Position numbers and translations under genes: made by a program
Shown: in pieces, positions 8,888 through 19,000 of the stretch
How the letters are laid out: the number at the start of each line of letters is the position of its first letter
Position numbering within the stretch: position 1 is the first letter of the stretch
From: Bin5 sp965116395
GTDB taxonomy: Bacteria > Chloroflexota > Anaerolineae > Caldilineales > Caldilineaceae
Length of the DNA: 64,000 nucleotides
Direction of reading: 5' to 3'
Assembly (NCBI GenBank): GCA_965116395.1
Contig: OZ220684.1
Coordinates: forward strand, 2,418,001 to 2,482,000
The notes under the pieces: generated by a model
The model's input: only the letters and a program-made list of their open reading frames with translations
Told to the model about the DNA's origin: nothing
Databases searched by the model: none

Positions 8888-11506
8888 GTGAAAGCAATGA
8901 GAGTGCCAACCAAGCTGACAATCGTCTTCCTGCTAGGAACAGGCGTGTTGTCGCTTGCCGCCCTTGGCGCTATCTTTACTTTCCGCGCCCAGGTCGCCAA
9001 CGCCACCATCAATCCGTCGTTCGGGGACCCACAGGGACCGCATGTGGCGCTTGCTGTTGTGGGGAATGGCCCTGCCCCTCCTGTGGCCCAGGGAGAAAAC
9101 CTGAACCTCGTCTTGGTATTCCGCGGATTGCCCTGTGTGGGCAGAGACAATAGTAGCAACTGCAATAACACCGACACATTCGCAAGCGGACTCAGGTACA
9201 ATCTCAAACTGCTTGACAGCTCCGGCGAATCTGTCCCAAATTCCGTCTGCAGTTGGTCGGGGACGGATTCTGGGACTGTGAGCGGAAGTTACAGTCAACC
9301 GAAATCGTACGACGCATATCTTCGCATGAACTCAAGCTGTGAGCCTGTTTCCTATAAGGTTCAACTCAACCTGGTTCATTCGAGCTGCGACATTGAAGGC
9401 GCTAAATGTACCGACACGAAGGATTTCCGGGTCACTGATTCATCGTCGTCGACCGCAACGGCCACGCCGACAGTCGACCGGAATGCGTCGACCGCAACTC
9501 CGACGGCCACGCCGACAGTCGACCGGGATGTGTCGACCGCAACTCCGACGGCCACGCCGACAGTCGACCGGGATGTGTCGACCGCAACTCCGACGGCCAC
9601 GCCGACAGTCGACCGGGATGTGTCGACCTGGACCCCGACCGCAACACCGACGGCAACGCCGACCCGCGATCCACTGTTGCCCACCCTGACACCGACGGCG
9701 ACACCGACCCGCGATCCACTGTTGCCCACCCTGACACCGACGGCGACACCGACGGCAACGCCGACCCGCGATCCCCTGCTGCCCACCCTGACACCGACGG
9801 CGACACCGACGGCAACGTCGACCCGCGATCCACTGTTGCCCACCCTGACACCGACGGCAACGTCGACCCGCGATCCACTGTTGCCCACCCTGACACCGAC
9901 GGCAACGCCGACCCGTGATCCCCTGCTGCCGACCCTGACACCGACGGCGACACCGACGGCAACGCCGAGCCGCGATCCACTGTTGCCCACCCTGACACCG
10001 ACGGCGACACCGACGGCAACGTCGACCCGCGATCCACTGTTGCCCACCCTGACACCGACGGCGACACCGACGGCAACGTCGACCCGCGATCCCCTGCTGC
10101 CGACCCTGACACCGACGGCGACACCGACGGCGACACCGACGGCAACGCCGACCCGTGATCCCCTGCTGCCGACCCTGACACCAACGGCAACGCCGACAGT
10201 TGATGGCAATGGAGGCCAGGGCAATGGAGGCCAGGGCAATGGAGGCCAGGGCAATGGAGGCCAAGGCAATGGCAATAATCAGGGCAACAACCAGGTCAAG
10301 TCATTTGTCGGTGACTTCACGCAGCAAATGTCGCAACAGAAGTCACAATATCCGATAGCGATCACCCTGCCGGACGAGATGAACGTGCGCAACGGGCCCG
10401 GCCTGGAATGTGACATCGTCACAACCGTGCCCGCAGGCACGCGCGCCTGGATCGTAGGCCTCGACCCCGAAGACGACTGGTATCAGGTCGAGATCGAAGG
10501 CATCGTCGGGCAGGCCTGGATCTACCAGGACCTGACTACCCTCATAGGTTCGCTCGCCGGCGTCAAGCGCTACACGCCCGCAGAAATAGCACAGATTACC
10601 GGAACGCCCGCCGCAGCCAATGTCGGCTCAGTCCCGCTGGCCATCACCGTTCCCATCACCATGAACGTGCGCACCGGCCCCGGCCTCGACTACGACGTCG
10701 TTCGCGTCGTATCCAAAGGCACGCAAGGACGCATCCTCGGCATCGACCCCGACGACGACTGGTTCCAGATCGAGTTGGAAGGGCTCGACACGCTCGTCTG
10801 GGTCTACCAGGACCTGACCACCGTTGTCGGCTCGCTGGCCGGCGTCAAATGTGTAACCGAGGAAGAGTTGGCGCTGCTGCCCTCCGCGATCACGCAGCCG
10901 TTCCTGTTGAACGCCCGCGCCGGACCGGGTCTAGCCTACGACATCGTGACGACCATTCCACAGGGAACATGGGCCAAGATCACTGGCATCGATTCACAGG
11001 AAGAATGGTACCGCGTGGAGTTGGACGACCTGGTTCAGCCCGCCTGGATTTACCGCGACTTCACAAAAGTAGCCGGCGGCTCGCTGACAGGGCTGATACA
11101 GATCACAGTGAAGGATTTCGCGTCGCCAACAGTTGAACAGCTCACGAGCTCAATCACGGTCGATCTGTCGCTCCCGCAGGCCGGCAGAGTTGATCTCGAC
11201 GTCAGCTGGCTCGACGCCATCGCCTGCGCGCAACTGTACAGTCTCTATCACCGCGCCAGCACCGACTCGACAATCTACATTTCACTGAATCACGCCGCGA
11301 CGGCCTCCACCGCCAGCGCCAAGAGTCTCAGCTTCAGCACCCTGACCGGAAGCAGCTTCATCTCCGCCTGGTGCGGGACAAACGCAGCCGGCCGCGAAAT
11401 AGCCGAAGTCGAGATCGATCCCGGCGTGGCCGGCACCTACAGCTCGACGACGACCAGCGGCGGGCTCGCTGCCCTGCCGCCGGGCGCCGACGACAACGAG
11501 CGCTGA
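8888..11506 (+). CDS. Secreted SH3b protein with LPTLTPTATPT repeats (array member 4)
   Basis: 872 residues from GTG 8888; ATG 8897 is the alternative. The signal peptide ends near residue 38 (VANA). The N-terminal domain (about 40-180) is of the second type, with a Cys-Asn-Asp-rich stretch ending CNNTDTF. The linker (about 185-470) is built of repeated RDPLLPTLTPTATPT units followed by GGQGN repeats. Three SH3b domains lie near 497, 591 and 674, the first with a cysteine (NGPGLECD). The conserved C-terminal domain is about 755-872. The linker DNA is internally repetitive and open in several antisense frames, which are shadows. Likely a surface-exposed or secreted structural protein; no enzyme motif is visible. 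Confidence 0.9.
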   Translation: MKAMRVPTKLTIVFLLGTGVLSLAALGAIFTFRAQVANATINPSFGDPQGPHVALAVVGNGPAPPVAQGENLNLVLVFRGLPCVGRDNSSNCNNTDTFASGLRYNLKLLDSSGESVPNSVCSWSGTDSGTVSGSYSQPKSYDAYLRMNSSCEPVSYKVQLNLVHSSCDIEGAKCTDTKDFRVTDSSSSTATATPTVDRNASTATPTATPTVDRDVSTATPTATPTVDRDVSTATPTATPTVDRDVSTWTPTATPTATPTRDPLLPTLTPTATPTRDPLLPTLTPTATPTATPTRDPLLPTLTPTATPTATSTRDPLLPTLTPTATSTRDPLLPTLTPTATPTRDPLLPTLTPTATPTATPSRDPLLPTLTPTATPTATSTRDPLLPTLTPTATPTATSTRDPLLPTLTPTATPTATPTATPTRDPLLPTLTPTATPTVDGNGGQGNGGQGNGGQGNGGQGNGNNQGNNQVKSFVGDFTQQMSQQKSQYPIAITLPDEMNVRNGPGLECDIVTTVPAGTRAWIVGLDPEDDWYQVEIEGIVGQAWIYQDLTTLIGSLAGVKRYTPAEIAQITGTPAAANVGSVPLAITVPITMNVRTGPGLDYDVVRVVSKGTQGRILGIDPDDDWFQIELEGLDTLVWVYQDLTTVVGSLAGVKCVTEEELALLPSAITQPFLLNARAGPGLAYDIVTTIPQGTWAKITGIDSQEEWYRVELDDLVQPAWIYRDFTKVAGGSLTGLIQITVKDFASPTVEQLTSSITVDLSLPQAGRVDLDVSWLDAIACAQLYSLYHRASTDSTIYISLNHAATASTASAKSLSFSTLTGSSFISAWCGTNAAGREIAEVEIDPGVAGTYSSTTTSGGLAALPPGADDNER

Positions 11507-11532
11507 GCGAGCATTCCAACCCGAATTACCCC

Positions 11533-11600
11533 CTGCATCGCAACGATGCGAGCGCATTCTAAAGGGGCCCCGCTGTTAACGGCGACAGTAGGGCCTTCTG
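11533..11600 (+). terminator. Degenerate terminator after the gene at 8888
   Basis: The GCATCG/CGATGC hairpin (about 11535-11549) and a GGCCCCGCTGT / ACAGTAGGGCC stem with a mismatch (about 11565-11595) keep the array plan, but the T tract is weak. Confidence 0.45.
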
Positions 11601-11798
11601 TATTGGTTGCATGCATCCTGAATATCCACTCTCCTTCTCTGCCTCTCTGAATGTGACGCTTTCCCAAATTTTCTTGGTCGTTATGATCCGCCCCACGAAC
11701 CGGCAAAAGCAGCTCCATGGAACCAGAATCGGTCCATTTTCTGGTGTCCAGAACTGGACAACAAAAAGACACATTTACGAACGATCAACGATGTATCT

Positions 11799-12003
11799 AC
11801 GATCCACCAATGATATAGACGGACGTCCGCTCAGGCGCGCACGTTGACGCGACGGCGACCATCCTGGAAGTCTGCGCGTTTCTCACGATTCTCCAGTCCA
11901 CTACACTGGAACTCGGTACAGTGACCCAAGCACGCGCCCGCAATATAAAGTCCCTCGATGCCCGAACCAGAAGTTTGACAGTCATGAGTTACCGTTCTAC
12001 GAT
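11799..12003 (+). promoter_or_regulatory. Distal promoter and inverted repeat of the gene at 12488
   Basis: TTGACA (11975-11980), 17 bp, TACGAT (11998-12003). The inverted repeat TCCAGT/ACTGGA (11892-11897, 11905-11910) is perfect and ends 64 bp before the -35 box. That is 21 bp, about two helical turns, closer than in the genes at 1178 and 4937. Confidence 0.6.
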
Positions 12004-12487
12004 TTTTAACCCGGCCCTCGCGTCGTGAGGCTCGGGTTCATTTACATTATTCTCTTCTTTGGTTCAAGAGTTCAGCAAAGCGGCCTTAGCGCTCAGAAAA
12101 GGCCGCACGTGATTCGCAGACGGTCACCGACCGAAACGACCGCACTAGTAGGGACAAGGTAAATACACGACCCCGATCTACATCCTCATTGAGCTAGTAG
12201 GCCTACCTCCGGTTTCATCCTTATCGCCGGCACCTGCCTTACCCGGTTTGTCATTTGAGCGGCTCATTTTCCCGCTCCCGTTTAATTTGAAAACCGCATA
12301 ACGCACACGAAGCACCGCGATTTGCAGATCAGCCCTTCGCCAGGCCGCCAGCAGGGTCTTATATATCCCTGCGCCAGCGGTAACCTGCCCCGAAACTGCT
12401 CCACTTTCGGTGATCAGGCCATCGGCTGCATCCCATGAAACGGTTCGTGCCTTTTGCGCTCTGTAGGAAAGTTTGCCGGTAAGATAA
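12004..12487 (+). promoter_or_regulatory. Long conserved 5' leader of the gene at 12488
   Basis: About 485 nt with the AAAGCGGCC block (about 12075), CCCCGATCTACATCCTC (about 12170) and the GAGCGG/CCGCTC hairpin (12257-12262, 12272-12277). Confidence 0.45.
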
Positions 12488-15106
12488 GTGAAAACATCGC
12501 GCATGCGAATCAAGCTGACAATCGTCTCCCTACTCGGGGCGGGCGTACTGTTGCTTGCCGTCCTGGCCGCAATCTCCGCGCCCCGGGCGCAGGTCGCCTA
12601 CGCCCAGGACCCACCAACAGTTTCGATTCGCTTCTCTTCATCCTTGGCCTCCGGTGAAGGGCGGATAGAACAGGGAGGCCAACTCTTTGCACAATATACT
12701 TTCGGAAATATCCAGAGCGTAACCTGTGAAGCCGATCTCTCTTTTATCGACTTCGGCGACCAGCGTGCCTGTTTTCATCGCAGCGAGGTGTACCCGCGCA
12801 ATGCAGACACAACCAACCCTGACAATCGCGTAGAACAATGCGAAGGATCGGATCTTGGTAGCGACCGCAGTTTTTCGCCGCGCACTGGTAACTCCAGGGT
12901 CATCGATTTCGGCCAAAACCAGGTCTCCCCGGACTGCCCTCCCGGTGAATACACGCTGAAGGTTATTCTGATGGGTTCCACTGGCGACGATGACCCAAAT
13001 ACCCCAGCCCCCTTTCTAAAGCCCGTAGCAGAAACCAATACCAAAGACTTCAGAGTCGAGGCAGGGTCGGCGACGATCACACCGACCTATACACCCCGGC
13101 CACAACCACCCCCCGCACACACACCGACACCGACACCGACGCCGACACCGACACCGACATTGGATCCGAACCGGCCGACGCCGACACCGACCTATACACC
13201 CCGGCCACAACCACCCCCCGCACACACACCGACGCCGACACCGACCCGGGATCCGAATCTGCCGACGCTGACACCGACTGCGACGGCGACCCGCGATCCG
13301 AATCTGCCAACCCTGACACCGACCGCAACGGCGACTCGTGATCCGAATCTGCCAACCCTGACACCGACTGCGACCCCGACAGTAACATCGACCCGTGACC
13401 CGAATCTGCCGACCCTGACACCGACCGCAACGGCGACTCGTGATCCGAATCTGCCGACCCTGACACCGACCGCAACGGCGACTCGTGATCCGAACCTGCC
13501 GACCCTGACACCGACCGCAACGTCGACCCGCGATCCGAACCTGCCGACCCTGACACCAACGGCGACCCCGACAGTAACATCGACCCGCGATCCGAATCTG
13601 CCAACCCTGACACCGACTGCGACTGCGACCCGCGATCCGAACCTACCGACCCTGACACCGACCGCAACGTCGACCCGCGATCCGAACCTGCCGACCCTGA
13701 CACCGACTGCGACCCCGACAGTAACGTCGACCCGCGATTCGAATCTACCGACCCTGACACCGACTGCGACCCCGACTGCGACACCGACCGCAACCCCGAC
13801 AGTTGATGGCGACAGCGGTCAGGGCAATGGCGGCAAGGGCAACGGCGGTCAGGGCAACGGTGGCCAGGGCAACGGCAACCAAGGCAACAACCAGGTCAAA
13901 TCATTTGTCGGTGACTTCATGCCGCAATCGTCGCAACAGCAGTCACAGAGGCCGATAGCGATCACCCTGCCTGCGGAATTGAACGTGCGCAATGGTCCGG
14001 CCCTGGAATGCGACATCGTCGCGACCGTGCCGGCTGGGACCCGGGCCTTCATCATCGGCCTCGATCCCGACGACGACTGGTACCAGGTGGAGATCGAAGG
14101 CATTGTCGGCCAGGCCTGGATCTACCAGGACCTGACAACGCTGGTCGGTTCACTAGCCGGCGTCAAACGGTATACCGCATTGGAGATAGCGCAGATTACG
14201 GGGATACCGGCAACGGCAACCGACGGCTCAGTGCCGCTGGCCATCACCGTGCCCATAACCATGAACGTGCGCACCGGTCCCGGCCTGACTTACGAAGTGG
14301 TCCGCGTTGTCCCCAAGGGCACCCAGGGGCGCATCTTCGGCATCGACCCCGATAACGACTGGTTCCAGATCGAGTTGGAAGGACTGGACACGCTGGTCTG
14401 GGTCTATCAGGACCTCACCACCGTGGTCGGCTCGCTGGCCGGCGTAAAAAGGGTAACCGAGGAAGAGCTGGCCCTGCTGCCGGCCGCAATCACGCAACCC
14501 GCGCTCCTGAATGCCCGCGCCGGACCAGGCCTGACCTACGACATACTCACCACCATCCCGCAGGGGACGTGGGCCAAAATCACCGCCATCGACACCCAGG
14601 GAGACTGGTACCGGGTCGAATTGGACGACCTCGACCAACCGGTCTGGATATACCGCGACTTCACAAAAGTAGCCGGCGGCTCGCTGACGGGGCTGATTCA
14701 GATCACTGTGAAGGATCCCCCGTCGCCAACAGTTGCACAACTGACCGGCTCGATTACGGTCGATCTGTCGCTCCCACAGGCCGGCAGAGTCGATCTCGAG
14801 GTCAGCTGGCTCGACGCCATCGCCTGCGCGCAGCTGTACAGTCTCTATCACCGCGCCAGTACCGACACGACAGTCTACATTTCACTTAATCACGCCGCGA
14901 CGGCCTCCACCGCCAACGCCAAGAGCCTCAGCTTCAGCACCCTGACCGGAAGCAGCTTCATATCAGCCTGGTGCGGGACGAACGCAGCCGGACGCGAAGT
15001 AGCCGAAGTCGAAATCGATCCCGGCGTGGCCGGCACCTACAGCTCGACGACGACCAGCGGAGGCCTCGCCGCAGTGCCGCCGCGCTCGACCGACAACCCG
15101 CACTGA
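12488..15106 (+). CDS. Secreted SH3b protein with RDPNLPTLTPTATAT repeats (array member 5)
   Basis: 872 residues from GTG 12488; an in-frame ATG lies 15 bases further on. The signal peptide ends near AYAQ. The N-terminal domain (about 40-195) is the first type, with CEGSDLGS and CPPGEYTL motifs, so it differs in type from the gene just upstream. The linker (about 200-470) consists of RDPNLPTLTPTATAT-like units. Three SH3b domains lie near 497, 591 and 674, and the C-terminal domain is about 755-872. From the SH3 part onward it is very close to the gene at 8888, although the N-terminal domains belong to different types. This points to domain exchange within the array. The tail is PPRSTDNPH instead of the usual PPGADDN. 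Confidence 0.9.
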   Translation: MKTSRMRIKLTIVSLLGAGVLLLAVLAAISAPRAQVAYAQDPPTVSIRFSSSLASGEGRIEQGGQLFAQYTFGNIQSVTCEADLSFIDFGDQRACFHRSEVYPRNADTTNPDNRVEQCEGSDLGSDRSFSPRTGNSRVIDFGQNQVSPDCPPGEYTLKVILMGSTGDDDPNTPAPFLKPVAETNTKDFRVEAGSATITPTYTPRPQPPPAHTPTPTPTPTPTPTLDPNRPTPTPTYTPRPQPPPAHTPTPTPTRDPNLPTLTPTATATRDPNLPTLTPTATATRDPNLPTLTPTATPTVTSTRDPNLPTLTPTATATRDPNLPTLTPTATATRDPNLPTLTPTATSTRDPNLPTLTPTATPTVTSTRDPNLPTLTPTATATRDPNLPTLTPTATSTRDPNLPTLTPTATPTVTSTRDSNLPTLTPTATPTATPTATPTVDGDSGQGNGGKGNGGQGNGGQGNGNQGNNQVKSFVGDFMPQSSQQQSQRPIAITLPAELNVRNGPALECDIVATVPAGTRAFIIGLDPDDDWYQVEIEGIVGQAWIYQDLTTLVGSLAGVKRYTALEIAQITGIPATATDGSVPLAITVPITMNVRTGPGLTYEVVRVVPKGTQGRIFGIDPDNDWFQIELEGLDTLVWVYQDLTTVVGSLAGVKRVTEEELALLPAAITQPALLNARAGPGLTYDILTTIPQGTWAKITAIDTQGDWYRVELDDLDQPVWIYRDFTKVAGGSLTGLIQITVKDPPSPTVAQLTGSITVDLSLPQAGRVDLEVSWLDAIACAQLYSLYHRASTDTTVYISLNHAATASTANAKSLSFSTLTGSSFISAWCGTNAAGREVAEVEIDPGVAGTYSSTTTSGGLAAVPPRSTDNPH

Positions 15107-15128
15107 GCGAGCATTCCAAACTGACATA

Positions 15129-15429
15129 GAAACTACGCAGCCACTACTAATTTGCGATCCTGAATGAGGGGAGCGAAGGTGCTCTCTCAACTCTCTACTA
15201 TTCTATGGGCGGTCGGCCGCAAGCGGCCTCCCTTGTGCAGGGGCTGCGCCCCCGCAACGCCCCCCTCCAAAACCATCGCTCACCGACCTTGTCTGCGCAT
15301 TCCAGCATTACCGCTCCAGCAACCAGTCTGCCGCCAACCGAATACGCATACGCAGTCAGTTTGCCTGAGTGGCGGCAGGGATAAAGGGCTGGTCAAGACA
15401 GACACTGTATATGGCTTAGCAGTTACCTA
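15129..15429. mobile_element. MITE-like element, copy 1, inserted in a 3' untranslated region
   Basis: About 301 bp flanked by ACATA (15124-15128) and ACATG (15430-15434), a possible 4-5 bp target duplication. The ends are imperfect inverted repeats: GAAACTACGCAGCCA at the left and TGGCTTAGCAGTTACC at the right. The core (15205-15285) has a GGCCG-CAAG-CGGCC hairpin and a GGGGC-TGC-GCCCC hairpin. No protein is encoded. The sequence on each side rejoins the uninterrupted 3' flank seen after the gene at 4937. Confidence 0.65.
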
Positions 15430-15434
15430 ACATG

Positions 15435-15515
15435 CCATCTGCAATCGCAACCATGCGAGCGCATACCAAAGGCCCCCGCTATCAACGACGCCAGCGGGGG
15501 CCGTCCGTTTTGGCT
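15435..15515 (+). terminator. Displaced terminator of the gene at 12488
   Basis: GGCCCCCGCT (15471-15480) pairs with AGCGGGGGCC (15493-15502), followed by a T-containing tract. It is preceded by the GCAATCGCAACC small hairpin, the standard 3' tail of the array, but here about 360 bases from the stop codon because the MITE-like element lies between. Confidence 0.7.
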
Positions 15516-15862
15516 GAAACATGGCTGCCGGCAGAAACAAGAATTCCGCCTCGCCAATTGGCGTTCCTCGGTCCCCGCTCTCTGTAATTGCACCCAACCT
15601 GGATTTACCCCATACTGGCATCTGTCCTCCCCAATCAGTGCACCCAAAAGGAACCGGATTCGGGCATTTTGGACGATGGTCATAAAGAATGGCAACCTTC
15701 CTTACTGCTCCTTCGTCGATCTTTAGAGGAGACTGTATTCAGGTGGATGCGACAAAGCCAACTCCTCCGGACTTTGCAAGCGAAGTGTCGTGATTCATGG
15801 CCCTCTCGGCATGATCCATGGCAGCTGAATCCGTCGTGAGGAGCGGAGTAAGGTAGAATCGA

Positions 15863-18568
15863 ATGCGTCACAGAAAAACGACTTCCATTCTGGCCGCACT
15901 GCTTTTTTGCCTCCTGACCGTAACGTCATTCTTTCGCGCCCAGGTAACCCACGCCCAATCCCCCTCCCCGATCATAGGTTTTGATCTGATAGATTACGCC
16001 GTGCTGCCGGGAGACTACTTACAAGCCGGCTTCCTCCTCAGAAACTTCCCCTGCAATGATCAGAACAATGACGGCAAGTGTAATTATCAAGACACATTCA
16101 CTTCCGTAACATATCGTTTCGACGTGCTGACCCGCGGTCCCGGTGGGACCAACGCAGACAGTTGCGAAGGGCAGGGGTTGAACAGTGCTCGCATATTTGC
16201 GCCTTCCTTCTACAATTCCGAGAGAACGCTTGGTGCTTTGCCTCTTCGCATAGACAAAAGCTGTCAACCCGGCCCTTACACGCTCCTTCTCACCGTCACC
16301 TACACCGAACCCGACACAAACCAGTCCCATACCCTCACCGATACCGTCGATTTCGTTGTCGGCGACCCTCCTCCGCCCGATCCAACCCCGACCCCTGGCA
16401 ACGGCGGCAATGGTGGCGGCAACGGCGGCGGCAACGGCGGCAGCAACGGCGGCAACAACGGCGGCAGCAACGGCGGCAGCAACGGCGGCAACAACGGCGG
16501 CAGCAACGGCGGCAACAACGGCGGCAACAACGGCGGCAGCAACGGCGGCAACAACGGCGGCAACAACGGCGGCAGCAACGGCGGCAACAACGGCGGTAAC
16601 AACGGCGGCCAAGGCAACAACGATGGCCAAGGCAACAACGATGGCCAGGGAAGTAACGGTGGCCAGGGAAGCAACGGCGGCCAGGGAAGTAATGGCGGCC
16701 AAGGCAACAACGGCGGCCAGGGAAGTAATGGCGGCCAGGGAAGTAACGGTGGCCAGGGAAGCAACGGCGGCCAGGGAAGTAACGGTGGCCAGGGAAGTAA
16801 CGGTGGCCAGGGAAGTAACGGTGGCCAGGGAAGTAACGGTGGCCAGGGAAGTAACGGTGGCCAGGGTAGCAACGGCGGCCAGGGTGGCAACGGCGGCCAA
16901 GGTGGCAATGGCCAGGCGCCCCGAGACTCCCAGACCACCGAGAGTGAGCAGAGTCCAAAATCCCCTGAGCCCACGCAGACTCCGCCACCACCACAGGGGC
17001 CGATGGCGATTACACAGCCGCAGTATACAAATGTCCGCCTGGGACCAGGCACCGAATACAAGCTGGCTAGAATTGTGCCGCACGGTACGCGCGCCCAAAT
17101 TATCTGCGTCGGCCCGTGGGCAGACTGGTACGAAGTAAAAATCGACGGCGTCTACGGCACCGCCTGGATTTTACGCGATCTCACAGTTCTGGTCGGCTCG
17201 CTGGACGGAGTCTGTCGCTACCACTCCGGAGCTTTCACCGTCACAGCCCATACATGGCCCGTAATCTCTCATCTGCGCGTGGGGCCCGGTACCAACTACG
17301 ACGTGATCACCACCGTGCCCCAAGGTACGAGTGTTAAAATCCTCGGTCTCGGCCCGGAAGACAAGTGGTTCCTGATCGAGCTATCCGGTCTGGATGGGCC
17401 CGCCTGGATCCACCAGAGCCTGGTCAAGCTGTCCGGCTCGGTCAGAGGTTACAGACAGCTGACGACAAAAGAGCTTGCCCAGCTGCTCCGGCCGGGCCCG
17501 AATCCCGCAGCCAAACCCTATCTGATCACCCAGCCCGAAATTATGAACGTGCGTCTCGGGCCGGGCCTGGAATACGACGTGATTACCACCGTGCCCCAAG
17601 GAACGCGCGCCCCAATCTATGGCATGGACCCGGACAAAAAGTGGTTTCAGGTCCAACTGGAAGGGCTGGACACCCTCGCTTGGGTCTACCGCGACCTGAC
17701 GCAAGTGGTCGGTTCGCTGGTGAACGTCAGGCGCATCACCGCCCGCGAAATCGCCGCCCTGCCCGCAATGATCATCCAACCCCGCAACCTGCACGCGCGC
17801 CTCGGGCCGGGCGTAGACCACGAGGCCGACACCATCCTGCCGAAGGGGACATGGGCACGGATCATCGGCACTGACCCGCAGCAAGAATGGTTCCAGATCA
17901 AAGTCGTCGGACTGAAAACGCCCCTCTGGGTTGCCCGCCATCGGACCAAAGTGGCCGGCGGCCTGCTGGGGAGGTTCCGACCGCCAGCAGCCGACGAAAA
18001 TGCAATGCAGCCGGGATCGGGAACGGAATATCACAGACCGCTGGCGATCGCACAGTCGGAAAGCATGAAAGTGCGCACCGGGCCGGGCCTGGACTACAAA
18101 GTGATCACCACAGTGCCCCAAGGCGTGTCAGGCGAAATCTACGGCATCGACCCGACCAAAAACTGGCTCCAGCTTCAAATAGAAGGTCTGGACACTCTCG
18201 CCTGGGTGCTGCGCGATATGACGTGGGTCGACGGCCTGCTTGTAAGCGTCAGACGAATTACCCCACGCGAGATCTCGACCTGGCCCGCACTGATCACCCA
18301 GCCGCCAACGCTGCTCGCCCGCTCCGGCCCAGGCGAGGACTACCCTGCGGTCGCCAGACTGCCAAAAGGAACCTGGATCAGGATCGTCGGCATCGACCCG
18401 CAAGCGCAATGGTTCCAGATCCAGATCGATATCGAGGTTCCCGGAATCGACGCGCCGGTCTGGATTGCCCGCCGCCACGTAAAGATCGCCTCCGGCTCGC
18501 TGGCAGATATCCCCCGTACCGCGCCGGAAGATAACCCGCTCTCATCATCACAGACCGACCAGCAGTGA
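15863..18568 (+). CDS. Secreted six-SH3b protein with NGG/GGQGSN linker (array member 6)
   Basis: 901 residues from ATG 15863, with AAGGTAG upstream. The signal peptide ends near THAQ (32). The N-terminal domain (about 33-165) is the second type, with a Ca-loop-like stretch DQNNDGKCNYQD and CEGQGL and CQPGPY motifs. The linker (about 170-385) is made of Asn-Gly-Gly-Ser and Gly-Gln-Gly-Ser-Asn repeats with almost no Thr-Pro, unlike its neighbours. Six SH3b domains lie near 389, 469, 561, 643, 734 and 816. There is no conserved C-terminal domain; the protein ends soon after the last SH3b. No promoter of the shared type is visible upstream. It is a transition form between the two halves of the array. 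Confidence 0.9.
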   Translation: MRHRKTTSILAALLFCLLTVTSFFRAQVTHAQSPSPIIGFDLIDYAVLPGDYLQAGFLLRNFPCNDQNNDGKCNYQDTFTSVTYRFDVLTRGPGGTNADSCEGQGLNSARIFAPSFYNSERTLGALPLRIDKSCQPGPYTLLLTVTYTEPDTNQSHTLTDTVDFVVGDPPPPDPTPTPGNGGNGGGNGGGNGGSNGGNNGGSNGGSNGGNNGGSNGGNNGGNNGGSNGGNNGGNNGGSNGGNNGGNNGGQGNNDGQGNNDGQGSNGGQGSNGGQGSNGGQGNNGGQGSNGGQGSNGGQGSNGGQGSNGGQGSNGGQGSNGGQGSNGGQGSNGGQGSNGGQGGNGGQGGNGQAPRDSQTTESEQSPKSPEPTQTPPPPQGPMAITQPQYTNVRLGPGTEYKLARIVPHGTRAQIICVGPWADWYEVKIDGVYGTAWILRDLTVLVGSLDGVCRYHSGAFTVTAHTWPVISHLRVGPGTNYDVITTVPQGTSVKILGLGPEDKWFLIELSGLDGPAWIHQSLVKLSGSVRGYRQLTTKELAQLLRPGPNPAAKPYLITQPEIMNVRLGPGLEYDVITTVPQGTRAPIYGMDPDKKWFQVQLEGLDTLAWVYRDLTQVVGSLVNVRRITAREIAALPAMIIQPRNLHARLGPGVDHEADTILPKGTWARIIGTDPQQEWFQIKVVGLKTPLWVARHRTKVAGGLLGRFRPPAADENAMQPGSGTEYHRPLAIAQSESMKVRTGPGLDYKVITTVPQGVSGEIYGIDPTKNWLQLQIEGLDTLAWVLRDMTWVDGLLVSVRRITPREISTWPALITQPPTLLARSGPGEDYPAVARLPKGTWIRIVGIDPQAQWFQIQIDIEVPGIDAPVWIARRHVKIASGSLADIPRTAPEDNPLSSSQTDQQ

Positions 18569-18885
18569 GCGGGCCCCGGCGCACCTGAATTAGCCCGAAG
18601 CGCCTGACTCGCCCCAGCATGCCATCTCCGAAATTCAGCTAAACAAGTCTTTCCCCGAATGCCCCATTGGCCCTGTCGCCCGCGGGGTTCTTTCCGTCTC
18701 CAAACTGCACTCTGCGCAACTCGGACGCGCTTTGGGATCATGGCGCTCGCCATAAAGCAATCTCCCCGTGCCCTTCAAAGTCCGTGCGGAAATTCCCCGT
18801 TACTTCCACCCGAATCCAGCATCCAATCAGCAAGAATAATCCCCTCCAGAAAAAGGTTAAGAGAAACGGAACAATTTGAGCCAAC

Positions 18886-19000
18886 TGTACGTCCGATCGG
18901 CAGACACCGATCCCCTCCTGACAAGAAATCATGCTCGGAACGGGAACACAGAACCAACACGGACCGACACGCTAACTAACGAGACCTAGAGTCGAAGAAA
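18886..19000 (+). promoter_or_regulatory. Type-2 conserved leader block of the gene at 19001
   Basis: GAAACGGAACA (about 18873) and CGTCCGATCGGCAG (18890-18903) recur before the genes at 22902 and 26818 at almost the same distance from the start codon (97, 87 and 97 bases). The CCGATCGG core is palindromic. Role unknown; no clear promoter boxes seen. Confidence 0.4.

Noticed and set aside
9440..10260. Regularly spaced DNA repeats resembling a CRISPR array
   Set aside because: The repeats are in frame with the coding sequence and encode Thr-Pro units; there are no constant-length unique spacers and no cas genes.
16390..16920. Asn-Gly repeat region as a separate gene on the minus strand
   Set aside because: Open antisense frames here come from the repeat composition. 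The plus-strand frame has signal peptide, SH3b domains and a ribosome site.
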